Positions 1-7,515 of a stretch of DNA of 38,681 bases are shown here, piece after piece. The notes under the pieces were generated by a model. The model did no database searches and had not been told where the DNA came from. It worked only from the letters and a program-made list of their open reading frames with translations. This stretch comes from Thiobacter sp964445085 (GTDB taxonomy: Bacteria > Pseudomonadota > Gammaproteobacteria > Burkholderiales > Thiobacteraceae), in assembly GCA_964445085.1 (NCBI GenBank), contig CAYUJV010000013.1, positions 1 to 38,681 on the forward strand, read 5' to 3'. The position numbers and the translations under genes were made by a program. Each line of letters opens with the position of its first letter. Position 1 is the first letter of the stretch.

Positions 1-980
1 AGATCGGGATGTTCGGAAAGCTTTCTGCCGTAGCGAATCGCCCGGCGCATGATCCGGCGGAGCACATAGCCGCGGCCCTCGTTGCTGGGGATCACGCCGT
101 CGACGATGAGGAAGGAACAGGCGCGGATGTGATCGGCGATCACCTTGAGCGAATTGCTGGAAAGGTCACTCGCGCCCGTCTCTCGTGCAGCCGCCTTGAT
201 CAGATCCTGGAACAGGTCGATCTCGTAGTTGCTGTGCACGTGCTGCATCACCGCGCTGATGCGCTCCAGGCCCATGCCGGTGTCCACCGAGGGCTTGGGC
301 AGGGAATGCATCACGCCGTTCTCGTCGCGGTTGAACTGCATGAACACCAGGTTCCAGATCTCGATGTAGCGGTCGCCGTCCGCTTCCGGCGTTCCCGGCG
401 GGCCGCCGGCCACTTCCGGGCCGTGGTCGTAGAAGATTTCGGTGCAGGGGCCGCAGGGACCGGTGTCGCCCATGGACCAGAAGTTGTCGGAGTGGTACTT
501 GCCCGCACCCGGTTTATCCCCAATCCGTGCGAGGCGCTCGGGCGGCACGCCGATTTCGTTCAGCCAGATGTCGGCGGCTTCGTCGTCCTCGTGATAGACG
601 GTCACCCACAATTTTTCGGCGGGGATCTTCATTTCCTGGGTGAGAAACTCCCAGGCGTACTGGATCGCGTTGCGCTTGAAGTAATCGCCGAAGCTGAAGT
701 TGCCCAGCATCTCGAAGAACGTGTGATGGCGCGCCGTGTAGCCGACGTTTTCCAGATCGTTGTGCTTGCCGCCGGCGCGCACGCAGCGCTGGCTGGAAGC
801 GGCGCGCACATAGGGGCGCGACTCGCGGCCGAGGAACACGTCCTTGAACTGCACCATGCCGGCGTTGGTGAACAGCAGGGTCGGGTCGTTGCCCGGCACC
901 AGCGGGCTGGAGGGGACGACGGTGTGCCCCTTGCTGGCGAAGAAGTCGAGGAAGCGCTGGCGAATTTCACTGGATTTCAT
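1..980 (-). CDS. alaS: alanyl-tRNA synthetase, N-terminal part (3' end cut by window)
   Basis: Charges tRNA-Ala with alanine in the cytoplasm. The visible 326 residues begin MKSSEIRQRFLDFFASKGH and contain the class II catalytic core, including the stretch with FTNAGMVQFKD, the CVRAGGKHNDLENVG segment and the TARHHTFFEMLGNFSFGDYF block typical of AlaRS. The full enzyme is usually about 870 residues, so the editing and C-Ala domains lie beyond position 1. The ATG at 978-980 starts exactly at the family N-terminus; the ribosome site before it is weak (GGGA). It follows recX on the same strand, the common recA-recX-alaS order. Identity is certain; only completeness is missing. Confidence 0.97.
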   Translation of the reverse strand, partial: MKSSEIRQRFLDFFASKGHTVVPSSPLVPGNDPTLLFTNAGMVQFKDVFLGRESRPYVRAASSQRCVRAGGKHNDLENVGYTARHHTFFEMLGNFSFGDYFKRNAIQYAWEFLTQEMKIPAEKLWVTVYHEDDEAADIWLNEIGVPPERLARIGDKPGAGKYHSDNFWSMGDTGPCGPCTEIFYDHGPEVAGGPPGTPEADGDRYIEIWNLVFMQFNRDENGVMHSLPKPSVDTGMGLERISAVMQHVHSNYEIDLFQDLIKAAARETGASDLSSNSLKVIADHIRACSFLIVDGVIPSNEGRGYVLRRIMRRAIRYGRKLSEHPD

Positions 981-1076
981 GACGGGTCCCTAAAGCGGCC
1001 TAATTTCTGGAAAAACAGAATGATAGCGCGAATCCGCGCACCGATGGAGGGGCGGCGCCAGGGAAAAATGCGGAAA

Positions 1077-1523
1077 TCAGTCGTCTGGGAGGCCGCGCAG
1101 GACCTTGCCGATCACGTCCAGACTGAAGCCGCGGCTTTGCAGGAAGCGCATCTGCCTGGCGCGCGCCTTCGCATCTTCCGGCAATGCGCCGAATTTGCCT
1201 TGCCAGACTTGCCGGGCACGGTCGAGTTCGGTGGCTTTGAGTTCAGCGACCTGCTCGCGAATCACCGCCTCCGGCACGCCGCGTTCGCGCAGCTCATGGG
1301 CGAGGCGCGCGGAGCCGAACTTGGCCTGCTTGTCGTGCACCAGGGATTCGGCGAAGCGGGCGTCGGACAGCCAGCCGCGCCGGGCCAGCTCATCCAGCAG
1401 CGTTGCCAGCTCATCCGGGTCGTCGGTGTGGGGCGCCAGCTTGCGCTGCAACTCGGCGCGGGTATGTTCGCGCCGGGCCAGGAGATCGAGGGCGCGCTGG
1501 CGGAGAGAAGAGGTTGCAGCCAT
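1077..1523 (-). CDS. recX: RecX regulatory protein
   Basis: RecX binds RecA filaments and limits their extension, tuning recombination and the SOS response. The 148-residue product begins MAATSSLRQRALDLLARREHTRAEL and shows the repeated three-helix RecX units, including the ELARRGWLSDARFAESLV segment and a C-terminal QMRFLQSRGFSLDVIGKVL repeat. An upstream in-frame ATG at 1574 would add 17 residues read from the palindromic repeat between recA and recX, so 1523 is preferred. It lies 92 bases after recA on the same strand and just before alaS, and is probably cotranscribed at reduced level through the hairpin. No obvious defect. Confidence 0.93.
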   Translation of the reverse strand: MAATSSLRQRALDLLARREHTRAELQRKLAPHTDDPDELATLLDELARRGWLSDARFAESLVHDKQAKFGSARLAHELRERGVPEAVIREQVAELKATELDRARQVWQGKFGALPEDAKARARQMRFLQSRGFSLDVIGKVLRGLPDD

Positions 1524-1550
1524 CGGTGCAGGGGCTCGGAAAGGTGCGCT

Positions 1551-1613
1551 ACCCTCCCCCGGCCCCTCTCCCATTCACGGGACAGGGGCGCGGCGGTGCG
1601 GGGGAGGAAGCAG
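1551..1613. repeat. nested palindrome (REP-like) between recA and recX
   Basis: Outer arms CCTCCCCCG (1553-1561) and CGGGGGAGG (1599-1607) enclose inner arms CCCCTCTCCC (1563-1572) and GGGACAGGGG (1579-1588), which pair with one mismatch around a six-base loop. It fills almost the whole recA-recX gap and ends beside the recA stop. It resembles the C/G-rich intergenic palindromes dispersed in many proteobacterial genomes. The transcript should fold here and could attenuate recX relative to recA; that role is inferred. Confidence 0.7.
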
Positions 1614-1615
1614 GG

Positions 1616-2668
1616 TTACGCTTCTTCCAGCTCTTCTTCAGTCGGATCGAAGTCCGCCGCGGCCCCGCCGGACACGCCCACCGCCGCGCGGATCTTGGCT
1701 TCGATCTCGCGCGCGATTTCCGGATGCTCCTTCAGATACTCGCGCGCGTTGTCCTTGCCCTGGCCGATCTTGTCGCCGTTGTAGGCATACCAGGCGCCGG
1801 ACTTGTCCACGATCTTGTTGGCCACGCCCAGTTCGATGATCTCGCCTTCGCGCGAAATGCCCTCGCCGTAGAGGATGTCGAACTCGGCCTGCTTGAAGGG
1901 GGGCGCCACCTTGTTCTTCACCACCTTGACCTTGGTCTCGGAGCCGATGACTTCCTCGCCCTTCTTGATGGAGCCGATGCGGCGGATGTCCAGGCGCACC
2001 GAGGCGTAGAACTTGAGCGCGTTGCCGGTGGTGGTCTCCGGGTTGCCGAACATGACGCCGATCTTCATGCGGATTTGATTGATGAAGATCACCAGGGTGT
2101 TGGAACGCTTGATGTTGGCGGTGAGCTTGCGCAGGGCCTGGGACATGAGGCGCGCATGCAGGCCCATGTGGGAGTCGCCCATCTCGCCTTCGATCTCGGC
2201 CTTGGGGGTCAGCGCCGCCACCGAGTCCACCACCACCACGTCCACGGAGCCGGAGCGCACCAGCATGTCGGCGATTTCCAGCGCCTGCTCGCCGGTGTCC
2301 GGCTGGGAGACCAGCAGTTCGTTCACGTTCACGCCCAGCTTGGCGGCATAGGTCGGATCGAGCGCGTGCTCGGCGTCGATGAATGCGGCGGTGCCGCCCA
2401 GTTTCTGCATCTCGGCGATGACCTGCAGGGTGAGGGTGGTCTTGCCGGAGGATTCCGGGCCGTAGATTTCGATGATGCGGCCGCGCGGCAGGCCGCCCAC
2501 GCCGAGGGCGATGTCCAGGCCCAGCGAGCCGGTGGAGACCACCTGCAGGTCCTGCGCCTCGGCATGGTCGCCCAGGCGCATGACCGAGCCCTTGCCGAAC
2601 TGCTTTTCGATCTGGCCCAGGGCGGCGGCCAGCGCCTTCATTTTGTCTTCTGCGGATACGGTTGCCAT
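1616..2668 (-). CDS. recA: RecA recombinase
   Basis: ATP-dependent strand-exchange protein that also promotes LexA-type self-cleavage. The 350-residue product, a normal length, has Walker A GPESSGKTT near residues 70-78, the VVVVDSVAAL Walker B strand, DNA-binding loop 1 around the EGEMGDSHMGLHARLMSQ segment, the loop 2 region around FGNPETTTGGNALKFYAS-like residues (here GNPETTTGNALKF), and an acidic tail ending EEELEEA. The ATG at 2666-2668 follows AGGAGAG; a longer in-frame ORF upstream (from 2788) runs back through the recA promoter and is not credible. A TTGACA-N17-TACATT promoter lies about 80 bases upstream. The gene is followed by recX and alaS. Confidence 0.99.
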   Translation of the reverse strand: MATVSAEDKMKALAAALGQIEKQFGKGSVMRLGDHAEAQDLQVVSTGSLGLDIALGVGGLPRGRIIEIYGPESSGKTTLTLQVIAEMQKLGGTAAFIDAEHALDPTYAAKLGVNVNELLVSQPDTGEQALEIADMLVRSGSVDVVVVDSVAALTPKAEIEGEMGDSHMGLHARLMSQALRKLTANIKRSNTLVIFINQIRMKIGVMFGNPETTTGNALKFYASVRLDIRRIGSIKKGEEVIGSETKVKVVKNKVAPPFKQAEFDILYGEGISREGEIIELGVANKIVDKSGAWYAYNGDKIGQGKDNAREYLKEHPEIAREIEAKIRAAVGVSGGAAADFDPTEEELEEA

Positions 2669-2746
2669 GGTCTCTCTCCTTTGGCTGAGGGGTTGAGCAT
2701 TCGGTTGATCGGGTCTTTGGACGCAGCCGGGCTGCACCATGGCGTC

Positions 2747-2763
2747 AATGTAGGCCATACATT
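2747..2763. promoter_or_regulatory. palindrome over the recA -10 box, candidate operator
   Basis: AATGTA-GGCCA-TACATT is a perfect 6-5-6 inverted repeat. Its left arm is the complement of the recA -10 hexamer, so a dimer bound here would block recA. The regulator is unknown: a divergent LexA or the neighbouring CapW-like protein are both possible. Confidence 0.45.
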
Positions 2764-2775
2764 TCGTGATGTCAA
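2747..2775 (-). promoter_or_regulatory. sigma-70 promoter of recA
   Basis: On the minus strand a perfect -35 TTGACA (2770-2775) is followed by a 17-base spacer and -10 TACATT (2747-2752). Transcription should start near 2740, giving a leader of about 70 bases. No canonical CTGT-N8-ACAG LexA box is visible in 2669-2881. Confidence 0.8.
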
Positions 2776-2848
2776 TACTTTTTATCATGTCGGTAGTTTT
2801 TATCGCATACTATTTTGTATTCGATCCAGCCGCGAATAACCGTATAAT
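2776..2848 (+). promoter_or_regulatory. promoter and operator-like repeats before the WYL regulator gene
   Basis: A perfect -10 TATAAT lies at 2843-2848, about 34 bases before the ATG; the matching -35 is poor. Upstream are two direct copies of TA-N-TTTTTATC (2776-2786 and 2794-2804, 18 bases apart) and an inverted repeat ATAC-TATTTT-GTAT (2807-2820). A poor -35 with nearby repeats suits a regulated or autoregulated promoter; this is inference. Confidence 0.45.
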
Positions 2849-2881
2849 CCGCAGGGACAGCGCGCACCGTAGGGGTAAGCC

Positions 2882-3784
2882 ATGGTTTCCAAAGAAAAAT
2901 TGGCATTGGACGTGAAGTGGGCGACACGCCAGCGTCTGCAATACATCGAGGTGATGGCCTTCTACACCGGCGCCGTGTCCCGCAGCGACGTGGCGCGTGC
3001 CTTCGGCATTTCCGACCCGGCGGCCACCAAGGACCTCAAGCTGTACGGCGACCTCGCGCCCGGCAACCTGCTGTACACCCAAAGCGTGTTCGGCTTCGTG
3101 CCGGCACCAAGCTTCCGGCCCGTGTTCGCCGACCTATCCCCCGCGGTGGTGCTGCCCCTGCTGGCCGCCAACCTCGCCGTGGCCGGCGGCCCCTACGGCC
3201 AGGAATCCATCTACGGCCTGCCCACTGCGGCCCTTCCCCTCCCCACCCGCCTGCCCGGCGCGGACGTGCTGGCGCAGATCACCCGCGCCATCCATGGCCG
3301 CCGCAAGCTGCGCGTGAGCTACCGTTCACTCTCCGACCGCGAGAGCCACGAAAGCCGCATTCTGGAGCCCCACGCCCTCGTGGACACCGGCCTGCGCTGG
3401 CATGTGCGCGCCTACTCGGAAGCGACCTACGACTTCCGCGACTTCGTGCTGTCGCGCTTCGTCGCGGCCCAGTGCCTGGAGGAGCCGGCGGAATCCGGCG
3501 CAGAGCACGACGAGGACTGGGTGGAGACGCTGACGCTGCAGCTGGCGCCCCACGCAGGACTGGATGCGCGCAAGCGCGAAAGCCTGCTGCTGGATTACGG
3601 CGCGCACGCCGAGGCAATCGAGATCGTGGTGCGGCGCGCCCTGATCGGCTACGTCCTGCAGCGGCTCGGCGTCGACACCACGGCCGACCACGCGATGAAC
3701 CCGAACGCCTATCAGCTGATGCTGCTCAACCGCGATGAGATCGAGCCGTTCGCGGCATGGGCGTTCCAGGGCCCGGGAAGCTGA
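2882..3784 (+). CDS. CapW/BrxR-family WYL-domain transcriptional regulator
   Basis: A 300-residue protein with the three-part build of the CapW/BrxR regulators that repress CBASS and BREX phage-defence operons: an N-terminal winged helix (about 15-85, with the RLQYIEVMAFYTGAVSRSDVARAFGIS helix-turn-helix region), a WYL Sm-like fold (about 125-205), and a WCX-like C-terminal extension (about 210-295). The WYL signature reads WHV (residues 173-175, within LRWHVRAYSE), as is usual in this subfamily. The WYL domain is thought to sense nucleic acid or a nucleotide ligand. The ATG at 2882 has an AGGGG site seven bases upstream. No defence operon lies beside it: recA is divergent on one side and a cyclase follows on the other. 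Family placement is firm; target genes are unknown. Confidence 0.85.
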   Translation: MVSKEKLALDVKWATRQRLQYIEVMAFYTGAVSRSDVARAFGISDPAATKDLKLYGDLAPGNLLYTQSVFGFVPAPSFRPVFADLSPAVVLPLLAANLAVAGGPYGQESIYGLPTAALPLPTRLPGADVLAQITRAIHGRRKLRVSYRSLSDRESHESRILEPHALVDTGLRWHVRAYSEATYDFRDFVLSRFVAAQCLEEPAESGAEHDEDWVETLTLQLAPHAGLDARKRESLLLDYGAHAEAIEIVVRRALIGYVLQRLGVDTTADHAMNPNAYQLMLLNRDEIEPFAAWAFQGPGS

Positions 3785-3798
3785 AGGCCACCCGCCGC

Positions 3799-3825
3799 TC
3801 AAGTTTGGCCCGAGCAGGCCGATAA
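3799..3825 (+). promoter_or_regulatory. FliA (sigma-28) promoter of the diguanylate cyclase
   Basis: TCAAGTTT (3799-3806) and GCCGATAA (3818-3825) are separated by exactly 11 bases. Against the enterobacterial FliA consensus (TAAAGTTT-N11-GCCGATAA) the -35 matches 7 of 8 and the -10 8 of 8. Start would fall near 3832, leaving a leader of about 38 bases before the ATG at 3870. Confidence 0.8.
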
Positions 3826-3869
3826 CCCTGTGGTTCGCCTGGCTGAGTTCGCCAGCCCTGTTCCTCCCG

Positions 3870-5549
3870 ATGAAAGATTTTACGATCAGCCTCCTGGTGG
3901 CCGGCAGCGCCGAAACCAGCGCCCGACTACAGGCCGCACTGCGCGCGGGCGATGTGACCGTCGCGCTGCGCCGCGCCGACAGGCTGCCGCAGCTGCTCCA
4001 GACCCTCGGCACCGACGCGCCCCGCCTGATCATCGCCGAATTGATGTGCATGGACTTCTCCGCCCGTGAGCTCCTGCAGGCCGTGCGCGATACGCAAAGC
4101 GACATCCCGGTCCTGCTGCTGCGGGGTACCGGGCCGGAGGAGATCGCGATCGACTGCATGCTCCAGGGCGCGCAGCTGATCGACTGGAACGACGCCTGGC
4201 TGCGGCGTTTGCCGGAGCTGGTGCAGGCCAGCGTCCGGCAGGCCGAGCGCAACGCCGCCCGCCGCTCGATCGAACGGCGCCTGAGCGAAAGCGAGGAGCG
4301 CTACCGCGACATCTTCGACAACACCAGCGACCTGATCCAGTGCCTCGCGCCGGATGGCTCCTTCCTGTACACGAACAAGACCTGGCGCGACACCATGGGC
4401 TACAGCGAGGAGGAGGTGCAGCAGCTGAACCTGCTGGACGTGCTGCACCCGGACAGCACCCTGTGCTGCCAGGACCGTTTCGCCCGGCTGAAGCGGGGCG
4501 AGTCCCTGAGCTGCATCGACTTCAAGTTCGTGACCAAGGGCGGCGAAGCGATCCACCTGTGGGGCGACTGCGGTTCGATCATCAAGGACGGCACCGCCGT
4601 TTCCACCCGCGGCATCTTCCGCAACGTGACCGACGCCATGCGCGCGGAAGAGGCGCTGAGACGCAGCGAGGCACGCTACCAGGCCCTGTACGACAATGCG
4701 CCCGACATCTACATCAGCGTCAACGCCACGGGCGAGATCCTCTCCATCAACCGCGTCGGGGCGCGCCTGCTCGGCTACGAAGTCGGCGAACTGATTGGCG
4801 AGTCCGCCAGCAAGATCGTGCACCCGGAGGACCAGCGCGAGGTGTTCGCCCACCTCGAACGGCAGTTCCAGGGGGATGGCGAAGACCCCGGGCTCGAATA
4901 CCGCAAGATGCGCAAGGATGGCTCGGTGCTGTGGGTGCACCAGCGCGTGACCCGCGAACCGGGGACGGACGAGCCGCGGCTGTTCGTCATCTCGCGCGAC
5001 ATCACGGAAAAGCGCAACCTCGAGGCCCAGCTGGCCTACCAGGCCTCCCACGACACGCTGACCAACCTGGTCAATCGCCGCGAGTTCGAGCGCCGGCTGC
5101 AGCGGCTGCTGTCGAATCCGCCCGATCCGGCCAGCCGCCATGCCCTATGCTTCCTCGACCTCGATCAGTTCAAGATCGTCAACGACACCTGCGGCCATGT
5201 CGCCGGCGACGAACTGCTGCGCCAGATCGCGGCGCTGCTGCAGGGCCAGATGCGTTCGCGCGACACACTCGCCCGCTTCGGCGGCGACGAGTTCGCCGTC
5301 CTGATGGAGCACTGTTCACCCGACAACGCGGTGCGCCTGGCCGAAGGCTGGCGGGAAACCATCGAAGCCTTCCAGTTCCACTGGCGCACCCAGCGCTTCT
5401 CCGTCGGCGTCAGCATCGGGGTGGTGGCAATTGCGCAGGGCCAGAACATGATCGACGTCCTCACCTACGCGGATGCGGCCTGCTACGCCGCCAAAAAGGA
5501 AGGGCGCAATCGCGTCCGCGTCCACTCCCCGGACGACCCAGGCCACTGA
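3870..5549 (+). CDS. PAS-PAS-GGDEF diguanylate cyclase with pseudo-receiver
   Basis: Predicted to make cyclic di-GMP from two GTP. The 559 residues hold a degenerate receiver-like domain (1-125), PAS (about 140-255), PAS (about 265-385) and GGDEF (about 390-555). The active site is intact: FLDLDQFKIVND with metal Asp430, and GGDEF at 471-475. The product-inhibition I-site RSRD (462-465) sits five residues before it. There is no EAL domain and no membrane segment, so it is cytoplasmic. In the receiver-like part the expected phospho-Asp is Glu57 (IIAEL), and the acidic pair and Lys are absent, so phosphorylation is unlikely. The chosen ATG has no clear Shine-Dalgarno site, but upstream sequence is promoter. 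Transcription from the FliA promoter ties it to the flagellar regulon. Confidence 0.93.
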   Translation: MKDFTISLLVAGSAETSARLQAALRAGDVTVALRRADRLPQLLQTLGTDAPRLIIAELMCMDFSARELLQAVRDTQSDIPVLLLRGTGPEEIAIDCMLQGAQLIDWNDAWLRRLPELVQASVRQAERNAARRSIERRLSESEERYRDIFDNTSDLIQCLAPDGSFLYTNKTWRDTMGYSEEEVQQLNLLDVLHPDSTLCCQDRFARLKRGESLSCIDFKFVTKGGEAIHLWGDCGSIIKDGTAVSTRGIFRNVTDAMRAEEALRRSEARYQALYDNAPDIYISVNATGEILSINRVGARLLGYEVGELIGESASKIVHPEDQREVFAHLERQFQGDGEDPGLEYRKMRKDGSVLWVHQRVTREPGTDEPRLFVISRDITEKRNLEAQLAYQASHDTLTNLVNRREFERRLQRLLSNPPDPASRHALCFLDLDQFKIVNDTCGHVAGDELLRQIAALLQGQMRSRDTLARFGGDEFAVLMEHCSPDNAVRLAEGWRETIEAFQFHWRTQRFSVGVSIGVVAIAQGQNMIDVLTYADAACYAAKKEGRNRVRVHSPDDPGH

Positions 5550-5556
5550 GAACCGC

Positions 5557-6069
5557 TCACGCGCTTGCGGTGTCGCGCCCGATCAGGTCCAGGGCTCCGC
5601 GCAGCGCGGCCACGACCGCCTGCTGCCGCACTGCCGCGCGATCCCCCTGAAACCGGAAGGTCTGCGCGTGCCCGGCCCCGGCGCGCGTGGCCCACGCCAT
5701 GCACACCGTCCCCACCGGCTTGCCCGGCACCGCGCCCCCCGGCCCGGCAATGCCGCTGATGGCGAGGGCGATGTCCGCGCGGCTGTGCCTGAGCGCACCG
5801 GCCGCCATTTCGCGCACGGTCTGTTCGCTCACCGCGCCATGCTCGGCCAGGGTCTGCGGCGACACGCCCAGCATCTCCTGCTTGGATTCATTGGTGTAGG
5901 TAATGAAGCCGCGGTCGTACCAGTGGGAGCTGCCGGCCACCGAGGTCACGGCCTGGCCCACCCAGCCGCCGGTGCAGGATTCGGCCGTGGCGAGCATCCA
6001 GCCGCGCGCCTTCAGGGCAGCGCCGACCCGAGCGGCAAGCTGGTCCAGTTCATCCCTCGAATCAGCCAT
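5557..6069 (-). CDS. pncC: nicotinamide-nucleotide amidohydrolase (CinA C-terminal domain, PncC)
   Basis: Hydrolyses NMN to nicotinate mononucleotide and ammonia in pyridine-nucleotide salvage. The 170-residue stand-alone CinA C-domain carries the catalytic ESCTGG motif (Ser31) and the AISGIAGPGG loop. The first ATG of the open frame (6099) lies inside pgpA; the ATG at 6067-6069 fits the family better and overlaps the pgpA stop by eight bases, implying translational coupling. It is the last gene of the glyA-to-cinA minus-strand cluster and converges with the cyclase gene. In many bacteria cinA directly precedes recA; here two plus-strand genes sit between them. Confidence 0.92.
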   Translation of the reverse strand: MADSRDELDQLAARVGAALKARGWMLATAESCTGGWVGQAVTSVAGSSHWYDRGFITYTNESKQEMLGVSPQTLAEHGAVSEQTVREMAAGALRHSRADIALAISGIAGPGGAVPGKPVGTVCMAWATRAGAGHAQTFRFQGDRAAVRQQAVVAALRGALDLIGRDTASA

Positions 6070-6592
6070 GGATGGCCCACACCAGGAGCTTGATGACAAT
6101 CACGCTATAGACCGCCGCCAGCGCGTCGTCAAACATCACGCCGAAGCCGTTCTTGATGCGCTGGTCGAAATGGCGGATGGGAAACGGCTTCCACACGTCG
6201 AAGATGCGGAAGATGAAGAATGCGGCCACGAACCAGGCCAGCGAATAGGGCGTGAACCAGAGGATGGCGAGAAAAGCCACGATCTCGTCCCATACGATGC
6301 CGCCGAAGTCGTCCACCCCCAGGGTGCGGCTGACGTGCTCGCAGGCCCACACGCCGACGATGAACAGGGCCGCGATCAATGCCGCGTAACCCAGCGGCGT
6401 CAGGCCCAGCTGGATGATGAGGAAGAACAGCGGAAACCCCAGGAGCGTGCCCGCGGTTCCCGGCGCGAACGGACTGAGCCCGCTGCCGAAGCCGAAGGCG
6501 ATGAAACGCGCCGGGTGGCTGAGAACGAATTTCCAGTCAGGCGAAGTGGTCAAAGCCCTTGTGCTCCCAAATGACGGGCCGGCCTTGTGCAT
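6062..6592 (-). CDS. pgpA: phosphatidylglycerophosphatase A
   Basis: Inner-membrane phosphatase that converts phosphatidylglycerophosphate to phosphatidylglycerol. It shows the family pattern of GFGSGLSPFAPGTAGTLLG near the N-terminus, several hydrophobic segments, DDFGGIVWDEIVAF and the C-terminal FDVWKPFPI and NGFGVMFDDALA motifs. The ATG at 6592 gives 176 residues but overlaps thiL by 56 bases; an in-frame TTG at 6550 would overlap by 14 and give an N-terminus nearer to the usual one, so the start is uncertain. Its end overlaps the start of the cinA-type gene by eight bases. Confidence 0.92.
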   Translation of the reverse strand: MHKAGPSFGSTRALTTSPDWKFVLSHPARFIAFGFGSGLSPFAPGTAGTLLGFPLFFLIIQLGLTPLGYAALIAALFIVGVWACEHVSRTLGVDDFGGIVWDEIVAFLAILWFTPYSLAWFVAAFFIFRIFDVWKPFPIRHFDQRIKNGFGVMFDDALAAVYSVIVIKLLVWAIHG

Positions 6593-7493
6593 CGTGCAGG
6601 GCCAGCCCCTTCCTGCGCGTGATGTGGCCGACGCGCGTCAGATTCAGTTTCAGCCGGCGCCCCAGGCCTTCGATTTCCGCGCGCCGGTTTGGCGCGGCGG
6701 TGAAACACAGCTCGTAGTCGTCGCCGCCGGCGAGCACGGCCTCGCGTGCGACGTCGTGCGCCAGATAGCCGCGCACCGACGCCGACACCGGCAGGCTGTC
6801 CACGTCGATTTCCGCGCCGACCTTCGACGCTTCGAGCATGTGGCCAAGATCGGCGAGCAGGCCGTCGGAGATGTCGATGGCGCCGTGGGCCAGCCCCAGC
6901 AGCTTCTGCCCCAGCTTCACGCGGGGCGTGGGCATGTGCAGGCGCGGCAGCAGCGCGGCCGCGTCGTGCGGGGCGAGGCTGATGCCGCGCTTGAGATGGG
7001 CCAGCGCCAGCGCCGCGTCGCCCAGCATGCCGGACACCCAGACGTCGTCGCCGGCTTTCGCGCCGGAACGGCGCAGCGCCGCACCGCGCTCCACTTCACC
7101 CATGATGGTGACGGAAATCGTCAGCGGCCCCCTCGTGGTGTCGCCGCCGATGAGGCCGACGCCGTGCGCCTCGGCCAGCGCGAAAAAGCCCTGCGCAAAC
7201 CCGCCGATCCAGCGTTCGTCCGCCTCCGGCAGCGCGATGCACAGCAGCGCCCAGCGCGGCGTCGCGCCCATGGCCGCCATGTCGGACAGATTCACCGCGA
7301 GCGACTTGTGGCCGACGCCGGCGGCGTCGTCCTCATGGAAGAAATGCCGGCCCGCGAGCAGCATGTCCGCCGCGACCACCAGCTCCTTCCCTTCCGCGAC
7401 GTTCACCAGCGCCGCGTCGTCGCCGACGCCGAGGACGGTGCGCCTGGCGGGGCGGGTGAAGTAGTGCGCGATGAGATCGAATTCGGAGGGCAT
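6537..7493 (-). CDS. thiL: thiamine-monophosphate kinase
   Basis: Phosphorylates thiamine monophosphate to the active cofactor thiamine pyrophosphate. The 318-residue protein has the AIR-synthase-like fold with GVGDDAAL near residues 22-29, the VNLSDMAAMGA and LIGGDTTRG ATP/metal loops, DISDGLLADLGHM and LAGGDDYELCF. Length is normal and all key acidic residues are present. It lies 22 bases after nusB and overlaps the start of pgpA, the common nusB-thiL-pgpA order. Confidence 0.96.
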   Translation of the reverse strand: MPSEFDLIAHYFTRPARRTVLGVGDDAALVNVAEGKELVVAADMLLAGRHFFHEDDAAGVGHKSLAVNLSDMAAMGATPRWALLCIALPEADERWIGGFAQGFFALAEAHGVGLIGGDTTRGPLTISVTIMGEVERGAALRRSGAKAGDDVWVSGMLGDAALALAHLKRGISLAPHDAAALLPRLHMPTPRVKLGQKLLGLAHGAIDISDGLLADLGHMLEASKVGAEIDVDSLPVSASVRGYLAHDVAREAVLAGGDDYELCFTAAPNRRAEIEGLGRRLKLNLTRVGHITRRKGLALHDAQGRPVIWEHKGFDHFA

Positions 7494-7515
7494 GGCGGAA
7501 TCCTACCGCTGCCGG

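Noticed and set aside
9..1784. 591-codon plus-strand open frame across alaS and recX
   Set aside because: Antisense shadow in GC-rich DNA; it covers two certain genes and its translation has no recognisable domain.
1403..2839. 478-codon plus-strand frame opposite recA
   Set aside because: Shadow of recA; low-complexity His/Ala/Gly translation with no motif.
2669..2881. Canonical LexA box
   Set aside because: No CTGT-N8-ACAG could be found on either strand in this gap.
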